A stretch of 64,000 nucleotides of DNA from Pseudomonas chlororaphis subsp. chlororaphis (GTDB lineage Bacteria > Pseudomonadota > Gammaproteobacteria > Pseudomonadales > Pseudomonadaceae), in NCBI RefSeq assembly GCF_003945765.1, contig NZ_CP027712.1:3968001-4032000 (forward strand), written 5' to 3'. How positions within the stretch are numbered: position 1 is the stretch's first letter; each line of letters starts with the position of its first letter. A model generated the notes under the pieces. The model made no database searches, was not told where the DNA came from, and saw only the letters and a program-made list of their open reading frames with translations. Made by a program: the position numbers and the translations under genes. This document shows, piece by piece, positions 34,637-43,640 of this stretch.

Positions 34637-34650
34637 TTGACGTCAATCAA
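34637..34650. promoter_or_regulatory. Anr/Dnr box upstream of moaC
   Basis: TTGACGTCAATCAA fits TTGAY-N4-RTCAA. It lies between moaC (111 bases) and the divergent beta-propeller gene (115 bases), so it could serve either, but all other such boxes here precede anaerobic genes. Confidence 0.8.
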
Positions 34651-34765
34651 GAAAGCCGGCATTGCCACAGCGAACCGCCAGGACTGGCGTGATGATTTCC
34701 CGTGCGCGCGGGCTGCGGGTAGCATGCGCAGGCAACGCCAGCACACCACCACTCAGGGAGCAGCA

Positions 34766-36418
34766 ATGACCAGCATCATGGACCCCACCTTGCGCGGAAC
34801 CGGCAGGATCAGCGGCGCGTTCTTCAACCCGGCGGGGGATATCGCCGCCGTGGTCTCGGAGTTTGCGTTGCTGGTCAATCCGCCCGCGCGCGCGGCCTAT
34901 GGCGGCACCGGCTTGCGTTATCGGCTCGGCCTGTACCGACGTGGCGAGCCGGTGCCGTTCGCCATCTTCGACGAACTGTGCCTGCCGATCAACGATGTGG
35001 GTTTCCACCCCACCCTGCCCCGTATCGTGATCGGCGCCGGCCGCTATGACGGCGGCTACCTGTTCGAAGGCGAGCTGGCGGTGTGGGACTGGCAGACCGG
35101 CCAGAGCCGGCGCCCTTTTGCCGATATTCCCGAAGTGGTGCGCTGCCGCTACGACGCCAACGGCGAGCGGATCGAAGCCTGGGTGCGGCCATGGAACGAA
35201 GAATGGGACGGGCTGGACGACAGCGACTGGTCGGTGATCCTCGACACCCTGTTCCTGGTGCAGGCCGATGACAGCGAAGCGACCTGGACGACCAGGACGC
35301 CGCCAGTGCTGGAACTGGACCCGGCCGCGACCGTCGCTGCCTCGGGCCTTGCCGCAGATGACCAGCGCCCACCAGCCATGCGCCTGGCCCATTGGCTGGG
35401 TCTGCCCGAGCTGGCATGCCGGGGCGCGATCCGCGATATCGCCTGGCTCGGCCCTGACCGCCTGGGCGTCACCCACGACGGCTGCCTGCTGGATATCTAC
35501 GGCACGGACGGTACCCGGCTCGCCCACCACACGGGTCCAGGCTACGGCGCCGAGATCCTGCGCGGGGCCGGCGTGCATGTGCACGGGGTGCAGGTGCAGG
35601 ACGGGCCCGAGGCCTATCGCCGCGATTCCCGCTTGTATGCCCTGACGGACAACGGCCTGGTCCTGGTACAGGAATACGACGATGAATACACCTTTTCGGC
35701 CGCCAGCGACGGCCGCCTGCTGGGGCGGCGCAACCGCCTGAGAGGGCCCGGCTCGAAGGCCGTCGACGTCCTGCTCGACCCGACTCGCGACAGTGCCCAG
35801 CCCGTCGATGTCGGCCACTACGACTGCTTCAACCATTACATCGGCATCAGCGGCGCGCCCCATCTGTTCGCACTACAGGGCACGCCGGCCAGTTCCCACG
35901 AACACAAGTACCTGTGCATCGTCCAGCCCGACGGCACGCTGCAAAGACTCTGGCCGCTGCTCAGGCAGGACGGCACCCGGGCCAGCCACGCCATGGAATG
36001 CCGCGGCGGTTATGTGGCGGATGCCCTGGGCGCGAGCGTGGTCATCGCCGGCCAGCACTACAACCCTTCGGTCGGCGATGCGTACCAGGGCTTCATCTAC
36101 CGCCGGCACCTGGAGCGCGGCCAGGAACTGTGGCGGCATTCCACCCCGGCCTCGCCCAGCGCGATCGTCCACCTGCCCGAAGCAGGCCTGGTGGCGGCGG
36201 CTTTCCTGGACGGAACGCTTATGCTGATCGATGCCCGCAGCGGGCAGCTACGGCTGAACGCCAAGGCGCGGATCGACGGCTTGCCGACCCTCATCCACGC
36301 CATGGACGCCCACGCCGGGCAGCTGGCGCTGGGCACCGTGGATGGCCGGATTGCCGTGAAGCCGGTCGCCGATCTGCTGGCAGCTGGCGATACCCAGGGA
36401 TGGGTGGAAATCGGCTGA
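34766..36418 (+). CDS. Uncharacterised beta-propeller-like protein
   Basis: 550-residue soluble protein without signal peptide or membrane segment. Repeating strands such as INDVGFHPTLPRIVIGAGR...GELAVWDWQTG, ...RDIAWLGPDRLGVTHDGCLLDIYGTDG and GLVAAAFLDGTLMLIDARSG look like WD40/quinoprotein-type blades. No catalytic motif seen. ATG 34766 has AGGGAGCAGC ahead; 75 in-frame codons upstream lack coding character and include the Dnr box. It stands alone between divergent moaC and a strong bidirectional terminator. Function unknown. Confidence 0.82.
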   Translation: MTSIMDPTLRGTGRISGAFFNPAGDIAAVVSEFALLVNPPARAAYGGTGLRYRLGLYRRGEPVPFAIFDELCLPINDVGFHPTLPRIVIGAGRYDGGYLFEGELAVWDWQTGQSRRPFADIPEVVRCRYDANGERIEAWVRPWNEEWDGLDDSDWSVILDTLFLVQADDSEATWTTRTPPVLELDPAATVAASGLAADDQRPPAMRLAHWLGLPELACRGAIRDIAWLGPDRLGVTHDGCLLDIYGTDGTRLAHHTGPGYGAEILRGAGVHVHGVQVQDGPEAYRRDSRLYALTDNGLVLVQEYDDEYTFSAASDGRLLGRRNRLRGPGSKAVDVLLDPTRDSAQPVDVGHYDCFNHYIGISGAPHLFALQGTPASSHEHKYLCIVQPDGTLQRLWPLLRQDGTRASHAMECRGGYVADALGASVVIAGQHYNPSVGDAYQGFIYRRHLERGQELWRHSTPASPSAIVHLPEAGLVAAAFLDGTLMLIDARSGQLRLNAKARIDGLPTLIHAMDAHAGQLALGTVDGRIAVKPVADLLAAGDTQGWVEIG

Positions 36419-36431
36419 GTCGGCCGCAGAC

Positions 36432-36461
36432 AAAAACGCCACTCCCGGGAGTGGCGTTTTT
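36432..36461. terminator. Bidirectional rho-independent terminator
   Basis: A perfect 15-base inverted repeat (AAAAACGCCACTCCC with its complement, no loop excess) flanked by A and T runs. It serves the beta-propeller gene (rightward) and the TonB receptor gene (leftward), which converge here. Confidence 0.95.
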
Positions 36462-36476
36462 TATTGGCTGAGCGAC

Positions 36477-38957
36477 TTAGAACTGCGCCTTGAGGGTCAT
36501 GGTGAAGTTGCGCGGATCGCCGTAGTAGTTGCCGAAGCTTTCGATGCCGATGGTGGAGTAGTAGCGCTTGTCGAACAGGTTGTTGCCGTTGAGCGCCAGC
36601 GACCAGGTGTCGTCGATGCGGTAGCCGATACGGCCGTTCCACACCGCGTAGCCGGCCTGGGTGATTTTTTCGCCGGTGACCTGCGAGACCCGGAAGTTGT
36701 CACTTTGCGCGTTGACCCCGGCGCCGATGCTGAAGCGCTCGAACGCGCCATCGAGGGCATAGTCGCCCCACAGGCGCAGCATATGGCGCGGCACATAGCT
36801 GTTGAACGCGGCGCCATTGAGCCCGCTGTCGATGTCGTCCAGGGTCTTGGTCTGGGTATAGGTGTAGCCGGCCAGCAGTTGCAGGCGCTCGATGACCTCG
36901 CCGCTGATTTCGGCTTCGAAGCCCTGGGCGCGGACCTTGCCGGAGTTCAGGTAGCAGTAGCCATCCGATGACGCACAGCTGGAGTTGTAGTCGGTCTGCG
37001 CCTGGTCCTTCTGCACGGTCTGGAACAGGTTGAAGGAGCTGTTCAGGCGCCCTTCGAACCATTCGCCCTTGATCCCCAGCTCGTAACTTTCCCCCACCAG
37101 CGGCTTGAGCGCCGAGCCGCTTTCCGAGCGGTAGTTGCCCTGGGGCGTGAAGATCTCCGCGTAGCTGGCATAGGCGGTCAGGTTATCGTTGAGGTCCAGC
37201 AACAGGCCGGCAAAGGGCGTGACCTGGCCGGTCTCGGTGCTTCTGGCGTGCTCCGAAGTGCCCGAGTTGAGGAACACCGAATCGCTTTTCGAGCGGTACC
37301 AGCTGACCCGGCCGCCGACGACGAAGGTCAGGGGCTCCGCCAGCTTGAGCCGCAGGGTCGAGTACAGGCCGCGCTGTTCGGTGACGGTCTTCACCGGGCC
37401 ACCGCGGCTCGAGTTCTCGATGAAGTAACTGTCGTCCGGTTTCGGGATATGCCGGTCCGGGTTGAACACGTTCTGCTGCTGCGGCAGGAAGGCCACCGAG
37501 AAGAAATCGTCCTTGTCCGCGCGACTGCCGTTGACCCCCACCACCAGCTCATGCTGCAGGCCGAACGCGGTGAATTTGCCGTCCAGGTAGGCATCGAGGC
37601 CGTAATCGACCTGGTCGTAGTTGTACAGGCTGCCGAGCATGCCGGTGGTGTCGATGCCGGGGGTCACCGCGCCGGAAGCGAAGGCGTATTTGATGTCCTG
37701 GGTGTTCTTGGTATAGACGCCGGCGACCTTCAGCGCCCAGTCGTCGTTGAGCTGGTGCTTGAGGTCGCCGAACACCGTGGTGCGCTTGCTGCGCCAGGTG
37801 TTCCAGGACGGGTCGAGGCAGGTCGAGCGACTGAGTTTCAGGTCGCTGCCGTCCTTGTAGCGCGGCAGGCCGCCCCAGCACGGGTTGGCGTCGACGTCTT
37901 CATAGGCGATGCCCAGGCCGAGGGTGGTGTCGGGGCTCAGGTCGAAGTCGAGCGCGCCGTAATACACCTGGTCCTTGCGACTGGCGTCGTCGATGAAGTA
38001 ACGCCGGCTCTGCTCAGTCACCACCGCGCGGCCACGCAGGGTGCCGGACTCGTTGAGCGGGCCGCCGGTGTCGACCTGGCCCCGGTAGTTGTCCCAGCTG
38101 CCGCCGGACAGCGTGACCTCGGTCTGCGGCGTGCCCTGGCCGCGCTTGCGCACGAAGTTCACCCCGCCGGCGGTGCCGCCCGCGCCTTTCATCATCCCGG
38201 CGGCGCCACGGAGGATTTCCACCCGGTCGTAATAGGCCATGTCGCCGCTGAAGCTGTCGGCCTGGACATACTGGTTGCCCATGTCCAGCGGCACGCCGTC
38301 GTACTGATACTGGCCCGACATGCGAAAGCCGCGGGAGTAGAAATACTTGCCGCCCATGGTCGAGTCGTAGACGGTGATGCCCGGGGTCTTTTCCATGACC
38401 TGGTCGATGCTGTGCAGGTTCTGGTCGTCGAGCATCTTGCGGGTCATCACCGTCACCGATTGCGGGGTCTCGCGCAGCGAGTGCTGGCCCTTGCCGATGG
38501 TCACCGCCCCGGTGGTGTAGGAGCCGCTGCCCTCGGTGGTTGCCCCCAGCAATTGGCCATCGATGTTGGTGGCGCCCAGTTCCAGCGCCGAGCCGAGCAC
38601 CGGCACCGCGCGCAGCACATAGCTGCCGTTGGCCTGGGGCTCGGCGCGCAGGCCGCTGCCGCGCAGAATCCGCGCAAAACCTTCGTCGACCCCGAACTGG
38701 CCCTTGAGCCCGGGCGATTGCCGACCCTGGGTTTGCTGCGCATCAAAGGAAATCGCCGCCCCGGCGGCGCTGGAAAAACGGGTCAGCACATCCACCAGGC
38801 TGCCGGCGCCAATGTCGTAGGCGCGGACCTGGCTCTGCTGCGCCGCGGCCCCTGTGGCCGGGTCGGCATTCGCCGAACAGGCGCTGGCCATGGTGGTTGC
38901 CAGCAAAGCGACTTTCACTGCGTTCGCCAGACGACCTGGCGCGTTCACCCGAGACAT
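36477..38957 (-). CDS. TonB-dependent ferrisiderophore receptor with signalling domain (FpvA/FoxA type)
   Basis: 826-residue outer membrane receptor. Signal peptide (~1-32, ends ACSANA-D), an STN signalling domain (~45-120: RAYDIGAGSLVDVLTRFSSAAG), plug (RETPQSVTVMTRKM...ILRGAAGMMKGAGGTAGGVNFVRKRG) and a 22-strand barrel ending in F. The STN domain passes ligand occupancy to a FecR-type regulator, and the adjacent fecR and ECF sigma genes on the same strand complete such a cell-surface signalling set. Substrate cannot be told; resemblance is to hydroxamate/ferrioxamine and pyoverdine receptors. Confidence 0.94.
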   Translation of the reverse strand: MSRVNAPGRLANAVKVALLATTMASACSANADPATGAAAQQSQVRAYDIGAGSLVDVLTRFSSAAGAAISFDAQQTQGRQSPGLKGQFGVDEGFARILRGSGLRAEPQANGSYVLRAVPVLGSALELGATNIDGQLLGATTEGSGSYTTGAVTIGKGQHSLRETPQSVTVMTRKMLDDQNLHSIDQVMEKTPGITVYDSTMGGKYFYSRGFRMSGQYQYDGVPLDMGNQYVQADSFSGDMAYYDRVEILRGAAGMMKGAGGTAGGVNFVRKRGQGTPQTEVTLSGGSWDNYRGQVDTGGPLNESGTLRGRAVVTEQSRRYFIDDASRKDQVYYGALDFDLSPDTTLGLGIAYEDVDANPCWGGLPRYKDGSDLKLSRSTCLDPSWNTWRSKRTTVFGDLKHQLNDDWALKVAGVYTKNTQDIKYAFASGAVTPGIDTTGMLGSLYNYDQVDYGLDAYLDGKFTAFGLQHELVVGVNGSRADKDDFFSVAFLPQQQNVFNPDRHIPKPDDSYFIENSSRGGPVKTVTEQRGLYSTLRLKLAEPLTFVVGGRVSWYRSKSDSVFLNSGTSEHARSTETGQVTPFAGLLLDLNDNLTAYASYAEIFTPQGNYRSESGSALKPLVGESYELGIKGEWFEGRLNSSFNLFQTVQKDQAQTDYNSSCASSDGYCYLNSGKVRAQGFEAEISGEVIERLQLLAGYTYTQTKTLDDIDSGLNGAAFNSYVPRHMLRLWGDYALDGAFERFSIGAGVNAQSDNFRVSQVTGEKITQAGYAVWNGRIGYRIDDTWSLALNGNNLFDKRYYSTIGIESFGNYYGDPRNFTMTLKAQF

Positions 38958-39060
38958 GCTCCCTCCCCCAAAACGGTCAATAACAACTCACTGAGGGATG
39001 AGCCGAACGGTGCGCTCGAAAAGTGCAGGCACCGCAGAATTTTTTATCCAAGGCGCCTAT

Positions 39061-40020
39061 TCAGCGCGAATCGGCCCGGGCGACCTGGACCCAGAAACGG
39101 CTGTAGCGGGTCACGCGCAAGGCAAACCCACTCTCCAGCGCCGCCAGGGCGAGGTCGGTGTCATCGATGGGAAAGACCCCGGAGACTTTCAGGTCGCCGA
39201 TGGCCGGGTCCCAGCGCAGCACGCCGGGGCGATAGCGCGACAGGTCGTTGAGCAGCGCCGCCAACGGCCGGTCGATGGCAATGATGCTGCCCTGCTGCCA
39301 GGCGCCCACCGAGACATCGTTGCCCCGTGGCGTGCCCAGGCTGCGCTCGTCGAACGCCAGCCGCTTGCCGGCCTCGACGCGCATCGCCGAACCGCTGCCC
39401 GGCACGCTGACCTCCACCGCCTTTTCCAGCACCGCCACCTCGCCGCCCCCGGGCTGGCTGCGCACGATAAAACGCGTGCCCAGCGCCAGCACCTCGGCGT
39501 GGCGGGTGACCACCTTGAAGGGCCGCTGCAATGGATCAGGCGCGGTGCTCACCAGGATCTCGCCCCACAGCAACTCCAGCACCCGCTGGCGCCCATCGAA
39601 ACGCAGATTGACCGAGGTGTCGGTGTTGAGCAGCAGGCTGCTGCCGTCCGCCAAGCGCAATTCGCGGCGCTCGCCCACCCGGGTGCGGTAGTCGCACATC
39701 AGGTTCTGCGCGGCCTGGCTGCGCCAGCCCAGCCAGCCCAGGGAACCGGCGCAGGTCAGCAGCAAGGCGCTGCGCAGCACCTGGCGTCGGGAACTATTGC
39801 CGGCCTGGCTCAAGGTCGGCGCCGCCAGGGCGCCCGGCACGCTGGCCATCTGCTCGGCCACGGCGGCCATTCTCTGCCAGGCCTGGCGATTCAGTGGATC
39901 GGCCGCCAGCCAGCTGTCCCAGGCGGCCCGGTCGGCGTCGGTCGCGGTGCCGGAATGCAGGCGGGCATACCAGCGCGCGGCGACGCCGATGGCTTTCATT
40001 TCTTCGGCGGGCAGGCTCAT
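39061..40020 (-). CDS. FecR-family anti-sigma regulator
   Basis: 319-residue inner-membrane regulator. The N-terminal cytoplasmic part (WYARLHSGTATDADRAAWDSWL...NRQAWQRM) is the DUF4880-type anti-sigma segment, followed by one hydrophobic span (RSALLLTCAGSLGWLGW) and a periplasmic FecR domain (GERRELRLADGSSLLLNTDTSV). It overlaps the sigma factor gene by four bases and precedes the receptor by 103 bases. It should transmit the receptor's signal to the ECF sigma factor. Confidence 0.93.
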   Translation of the reverse strand: MSLPAEEMKAIGVAARWYARLHSGTATDADRAAWDSWLAADPLNRQAWQRMAAVAEQMASVPGALAAPTLSQAGNSSRRQVLRSALLLTCAGSLGWLGWRSQAAQNLMCDYRTRVGERRELRLADGSSLLLNTDTSVNLRFDGRQRVLELLWGEILVSTAPDPLQRPFKVVTRHAEVLALGTRFIVRSQPGGGEVAVLEKAVEVSVPGSGSAMRVEAGKRLAFDERSLGTPRGNDVSVGAWQQGSIIAIDRPLAALLNDLSRYRPGVLRWDPAIGDLKVSGVFPIDDTDLALAALESGFALRVTRYSRFWVQVARADSR

Positions 40021-40538
40021 GGGAGCTGCAACTGGATCTGCATCAGACAGCAATGCTCCATGGCCTTGGCCATGTGGTTGTTCACCGTGCGCACGCTGAC
40101 GCCCAGTTGCTCGGCGATTTGCGGGTAGGTCAGGCCACTGAACTGCGACAGGATAAAGGTCTGCTTGACCCGCGGCCCCAGCCCTTGCAGCAGGCGGTCG
40201 ATCTCCATCAGCGCCTGGAACAGGATCGCCTGTTCCTCCGGCGACGGCTGCAGGGCTTCGGGCATGGCGGCCAGCACGTCGAGGTAGGCCTGCTCCAGCG
40301 AACGCCGACGAAACAGGTCGATCAGCAGGCCCTTGGCAATCATCGACAGGTACGAGCGCGGCTCGCGGATGTCCAGCGCGGAGCGGGCCTTGATCACCCG
40401 GACGAAGGTGTCCTGGGCCAGGTCCGCGGCATCGAAGGCGTTGCCCAGGCGCTTGCGCAGCCAGCCCTGGAGCCAACCGTGATGGTCACAATACAGATCG
40501 TTGACAGCACTGCGTAAGGACAAGTCGTTGGCGGGCAT
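40017..40538 (-). CDS. FecI-type ECF sigma factor
   Basis: 173-residue extracytoplasmic-function sigma factor. Region 2 (FDAADLAQDTFVRVIKAR, EPRSYLSMIAKGLLIDLFRRR) and region 4 (QTFILSQFSGLTYPQIAEQLGVSVRTVNNHMAKAM) are clear. A Fur-like box precedes it, so iron starvation should induce it, and it should then drive the receptor promoter upstream of 38957. Stop overlaps fecR as ATGA. Confidence 0.95.
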   Translation of the reverse strand: MPANDLSLRSAVNDLYCDHHGWLQGWLRKRLGNAFDAADLAQDTFVRVIKARSALDIREPRSYLSMIAKGLLIDLFRRRSLEQAYLDVLAAMPEALQPSPEEQAILFQALMEIDRLLQGLGPRVKQTFILSQFSGLTYPQIAEQLGVSVRTVNNHMAKAMEHCCLMQIQLQLP

Positions 40539-40560
40539 GACGATGGAATAATTCGCGACT

Positions 40561-40579
40561 GATAATGAATCGCATTGTC
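40561..40579. promoter_or_regulatory. Fur box upstream of the ECF sigma gene
   Basis: GATAATGAATCGCATTGTC matches 14 of 19 positions of the Fur consensus GATAATGATAATCATTATC and lies 22 bases before the sigma factor ATG, where Fur would block transcription in iron-replete cells. Confidence 0.8.
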
Positions 40580-40704
40580 ATGTACGCCATCGCGGCTTGC
40601 AACAAATACCTGTGGCCGCGGCTCCAGGCGCGTTGGAGCGACAACCCTCCCCTTCGACCTTGCGGCTGGCTGTCCTTGATCGCGACGCGGAACCGCCCTG
40701 ACGG

Positions 40705-42051
40705 CTAACCCGTGCAATCGCTCGCCTGGGCAAAAAACCGGTTCGCCGGACGTGGCAGCCCAAGGTTTTCGCGCAAGGTTGCGCCCTCGTATTCGCGGCG
40801 GAAAATCCCCCGCCCCTGCAATTCGGGAACGACCTTGGCGACGAAGTCGTCGAGGCCGCCCGGCAGCCAGGAAAACATGATGTTGAAACCGTCGCTGCCG
40901 CGCGTCTCCAGCCATTGCTGCATGTCATCGGCGATGCTCCGGGCGGTGCCGACAAACGACAGGCCGGCGTATCCACCGAGGCGCTGGGCCAGTTGACGGA
41001 CCGTCAGCTGTTCGCGATCGGCCAGGGCCAATACGCGCTCGCGGGCGCTCTGGCTGGCATTGGTCTCGGGAATCGGCGGCAGGAAAGCGTCCGGATCGAA
41101 CTGCGTCGCGTCCGTGCCCAGGGCGATGGACAGCGAGGCAATCGCGCTCTCGTAGTGCACCAGGCTGTCGAGGTGCGCGCGGATCCGCCGTGCTTCCTCC
41201 TGGGTATCGCCGACCACCACAAAGGCCCCGGGCAGGATCTTCAGGTGCTCGGGGTCGCGGCCGACGGCGAGCATGCGCCGCTTGATATCGGCATAGAACG
41301 CCCGGCCCTCCTCCAGCGTGCCGGGGGCGACAAAAATCACCTCCGCCGTTTCCGCGGCCAGCTGGCGCCCGGGCTCCGACGCGCCGGCCTGCACGATCAC
41401 CGGCCAGCCCTGCACCGGGCGCGCGATGTGTAGCGGCCCGCGCACGTTCAGGTGGCGGCCGGCATGGTCTAGGCGGTGCAGCTTGTCCGGGTCGAAATAC
41501 ACCCCGCTGTCGGCATCGCGCACGAAGGCGTCGTCCGCCCAACTATCCCAAAGCCCGGTGACCACCTCATAGAACTCCCGCGCCCGGGCATACCGCTGGT
41601 CGTGGGCAAAGGCCTGCTCCAGGCCGAAGTTCAGCGCGGCATCGGGATTGGCGGTGGTGACGATGTTCCAGCCGGCGCGACCGTTGCTCAAATGATCGAG
41701 GGAGGCGAAGCGCCGGGCGATATGAAACGGCTCGTCGTAGGTGGTCGAGGCCGTCGCCACCAGGCCGATGCGTTCGGTCGCCTGGCTAAGGGCGGACAAC
41801 AGGGTGAAGGGCTCGAACGAGGTGGCGGTATGGCTGCGCTTCAAGGCGTCGATGGGCATGTTGAGCAAGGCCAGGTGATCGGCCATGAAAAACGCATCGA
41901 AGCGCGCCCGCTCCAGGGTCTGGGCGAAATGCTTGAGGTGGGCGAAGTTGAAGTTGGCATCGCGATAGGCGCCCGGGTAGCGCCAGGCGCCGGTATGGAT
42001 GCTGACCGGACGCATGAAGGCGCCCAGCTTGAGTTGGCGTTGCGCAGGCAT
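40705..42051 (-). CDS. FMN-dependent monooxygenase, NtaA/SnaA/SoxA type
   Basis: 448-residue luciferase-like two-component flavin monooxygenase. Readable family blocks: MRPVSIHTGAWRYPGAY, FDAFFMADHLALL, LATASTTYDEPFHIARRFASLDHLSNGRAGWNIVTTANPDAALNFG-type core (split here by TA...DE), YFDPDKLHRLDHAGRHLNVRGPL, and QAGASEPGRQLAAE. Members oxidise nitrilotriacetate, EDTA, dibenzothiophene sulfone or alkanesulfonates with reduced FMN from a partner reductase, which is not adjacent. Substrate unknown. It sits alone beside the iron-uptake set. Confidence 0.9.
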   Translation of the reverse strand: MPAQRQLKLGAFMRPVSIHTGAWRYPGAYRDANFNFAHLKHFAQTLERARFDAFFMADHLALLNMPIDALKRSHTATSFEPFTLLSALSQATERIGLVATASTTYDEPFHIARRFASLDHLSNGRAGWNIVTTANPDAALNFGLEQAFAHDQRYARAREFYEVVTGLWDSWADDAFVRDADSGVYFDPDKLHRLDHAGRHLNVRGPLHIARPVQGWPVIVQAGASEPGRQLAAETAEVIFVAPGTLEEGRAFYADIKRRMLAVGRDPEHLKILPGAFVVVGDTQEEARRIRAHLDSLVHYESAIASLSIALGTDATQFDPDAFLPPIPETNASQSARERVLALADREQLTVRQLAQRLGGYAGLSFVGTARSIADDMQQWLETRGSDGFNIMFSWLPGGLDDFVAKVVPELQGRGIFRREYEGATLRENLGLPRPANRFFAQASDCTG

Positions 42052-42289
42052 GGCAAGCTCCTTGTGACGGCTCCTGGGTCAAGCGGCCCCGCAGCATCGA
42101 CCGGGCGAACTTGGCCTGTCCAATAATCAAAGGTGCTGGCTTATGCCGTTATGGCGCGGTGCTGCCCTGGAACAGCCCCGCCGCTGCAAATGCCTCAATG
42201 ACTGCAACCTTGCAACGGCTAATTCACGATGGCCCGGCCGGCAATGAACTCAAACGCCGAACACTCTCGATAAAAAAAGAACTCATCAT

Positions 42290-43309
42290 TCAAAGATAAT
42301 TAAGGACGAAGGTAAGTGTGCCATCAGCCTTGCCACCTGAGACGCTACTTCCAGTTTGAATATACCTGGCTGCCAGTTTGATCGAGTTGACGCCACTGCT
42401 GGCCCAGCTCATCAGCTGAGGCTGTCCCAGTGCCATTGGCGTGTAGTCCCCAGTGGAAGCATTCAATACCTGGATACCTATCCCTTGCGCCGACTGCCCC
42501 GAAGAGGACAACTTGACAGTGCCTGAGTAACCAGCGGCCTGGTTGCTGCTATCAAGTGCCAGGACAAGCGCTGAACTTCCATTGCATAATACGTCGATCG
42601 AAAAATCTCTCGATGGCATTACACTTCCCTGACCGCGAAAATCGCTTGCATTCACCCTTCCCATATTCACCTTAACGTTATCCTGGGCCAGGAAGCAGGA
42701 AGACGCCTTAATATTAATCATTGGAAAAGTAAATGTATTCAGCTGCTGGTCATAGAGCCCACCCAGCATGGAGTCTGGAGCGGTCATCATTGAGACTTGC
42801 GAAAACTGAAAACTGCCCGCAGAAACATCACCCAGCTTGATCAAGTCAAACTTATGTTCAAGAGTGTAATACTTATCCCCTCCCAAATAGGGAAAGCTAA
42901 AACCAATTGCAGGCTCCTTGCTGTTAAGGGCGGTACTGCTAAATGAATAGTTTCCAGAGGGCCCTGATATACTCCATCGTAATCCAACCCCACTGAGGCT
43001 CGTTTTAAACACCCCGTTACTCGTTCCAATCGCCGCATTGGAAGACGATTTGAAGTACTTAGCATATCGTCCGGTAGGATAGTAGCTATTAGTACACCTC
43101 ATAGGCGCTCTAACCTCTGCAGAAGCCAGTACACTGCCAACTGGCGCGTCCTTCTGAACAACCAGCGAGGTGGAGAAAGGAACATCGACAACAGCAGAAA
43201 ACAAAGGAACGCAGACATCTTTAATAGCAGCGACTGAGTAGGGAGAGAAAAAACTGCCCGCCACTATTAAAAGTACCAGCAATGGGTTGAACCCACGACT
43301 CCTGAACAA
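42290..43309 (-). CDS. Orphan fimbrial tip adhesin-like protein (FimH-type two-domain)
   Basis: About 339-residue secreted protein. The chosen TTG start at 43309 follows AGGAGAGTCCC and gives a good signal peptide (RSRGFNPLLVLLIVAGSFF...SVAA). A lectin-like N-terminal part is followed by a pilin-type domain: ASCFLAQDNVKVNMGRV...DFSIDVLCNG and the C-terminal beta-strand GTLTFVLNYL with penultimate Tyr, as needed for chaperone donor-strand complementation. No chaperone, usher or major pilin gene is near. Base composition is clearly more AT-rich than neighbours, suggesting recent transfer. A further TTG start at 43372 is possible. Confidence 0.8.
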   Translation of the reverse strand: MFRSRGFNPLLVLLIVAGSFFSPYSVAAIKDVCVPLFSAVVDVPFSTSLVVQKDAPVGSVLASAEVRAPMRCTNSYYPTGRYAKYFKSSSNAAIGTSNGVFKTSLSGVGLRWSISGPSGNYSFSSTALNSKEPAIGFSFPYLGGDKYYTLEHKFDLIKLGDVSAGSFQFSQVSMMTAPDSMLGGLYDQQLNTFTFPMINIKASSCFLAQDNVKVNMGRVNASDFRGQGSVMPSRDFSIDVLCNGSSALVLALDSSNQAAGYSGTVKLSSSGQSAQGIGIQVLNASTGDYTPMALGQPQLMSWASSGVNSIKLAARYIQTGSSVSGGKADGTLTFVLNYL

Positions 43310-43640
43310 GGGACTCTCCTGAAAGAATAAAAAATACGAACAAATACTACGTGGCAGACTGAACAGTCTCAAATAGGATAAATCTCAAAAAAACTTCCCA
43401 CTTTCCATAATTTTCATAAGAATTTTTCTCAGAAGAATGAAGAAAGATTCTTATGATCTCCTACAAGAGGGCTGCCCATTGATCTGGAAAACTTTCCTTA
43501 CCCGATCATCGGACGAGTTGGCCGATGCGGTCATGACGCGCCATGGCAAGTCCTGATTCGCGGCCGGCCGCAGCCTCGTCAGGTCAGGCAGCGGCTACAG
43601 GTGGGAAACCTTGTAGCCGCTGCCGAAGCTGCGTGGGATT
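43310..43640. other. AT-rich gap plus REP element between adhesin gene and estA
   Basis: 331 bases without a supported gene. The first part (to about 43470) shares the AT-rich composition of the adhesin and probably holds its promoter; TTATGA- and ATAATT-like stretches occur but no single promoter is convincing. From 43564 it carries REP sequence leading into the estA stop. Confidence 0.6.
43564..43633. repeat. REP pair downstream of estA
   Basis: Inverted copies of the GCAGCGGCTACA/TGTAGCCGCTGC repeat, at 43564-43599 and 43612-43633. CAGCGGCTACA and TGTAGCCGCTG form an 11-bp stem (43589-43622) 19 bases beyond the estA stop and probably end estA transcription. Confidence 0.8.

Noticed and set aside
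38958..39060. ECF-type promoter of the TonB receptor gene
   Set aside because: A GGATAA-like -35 element exists on the minus strand, but no matching -10 at correct distance was convincing enough to report.
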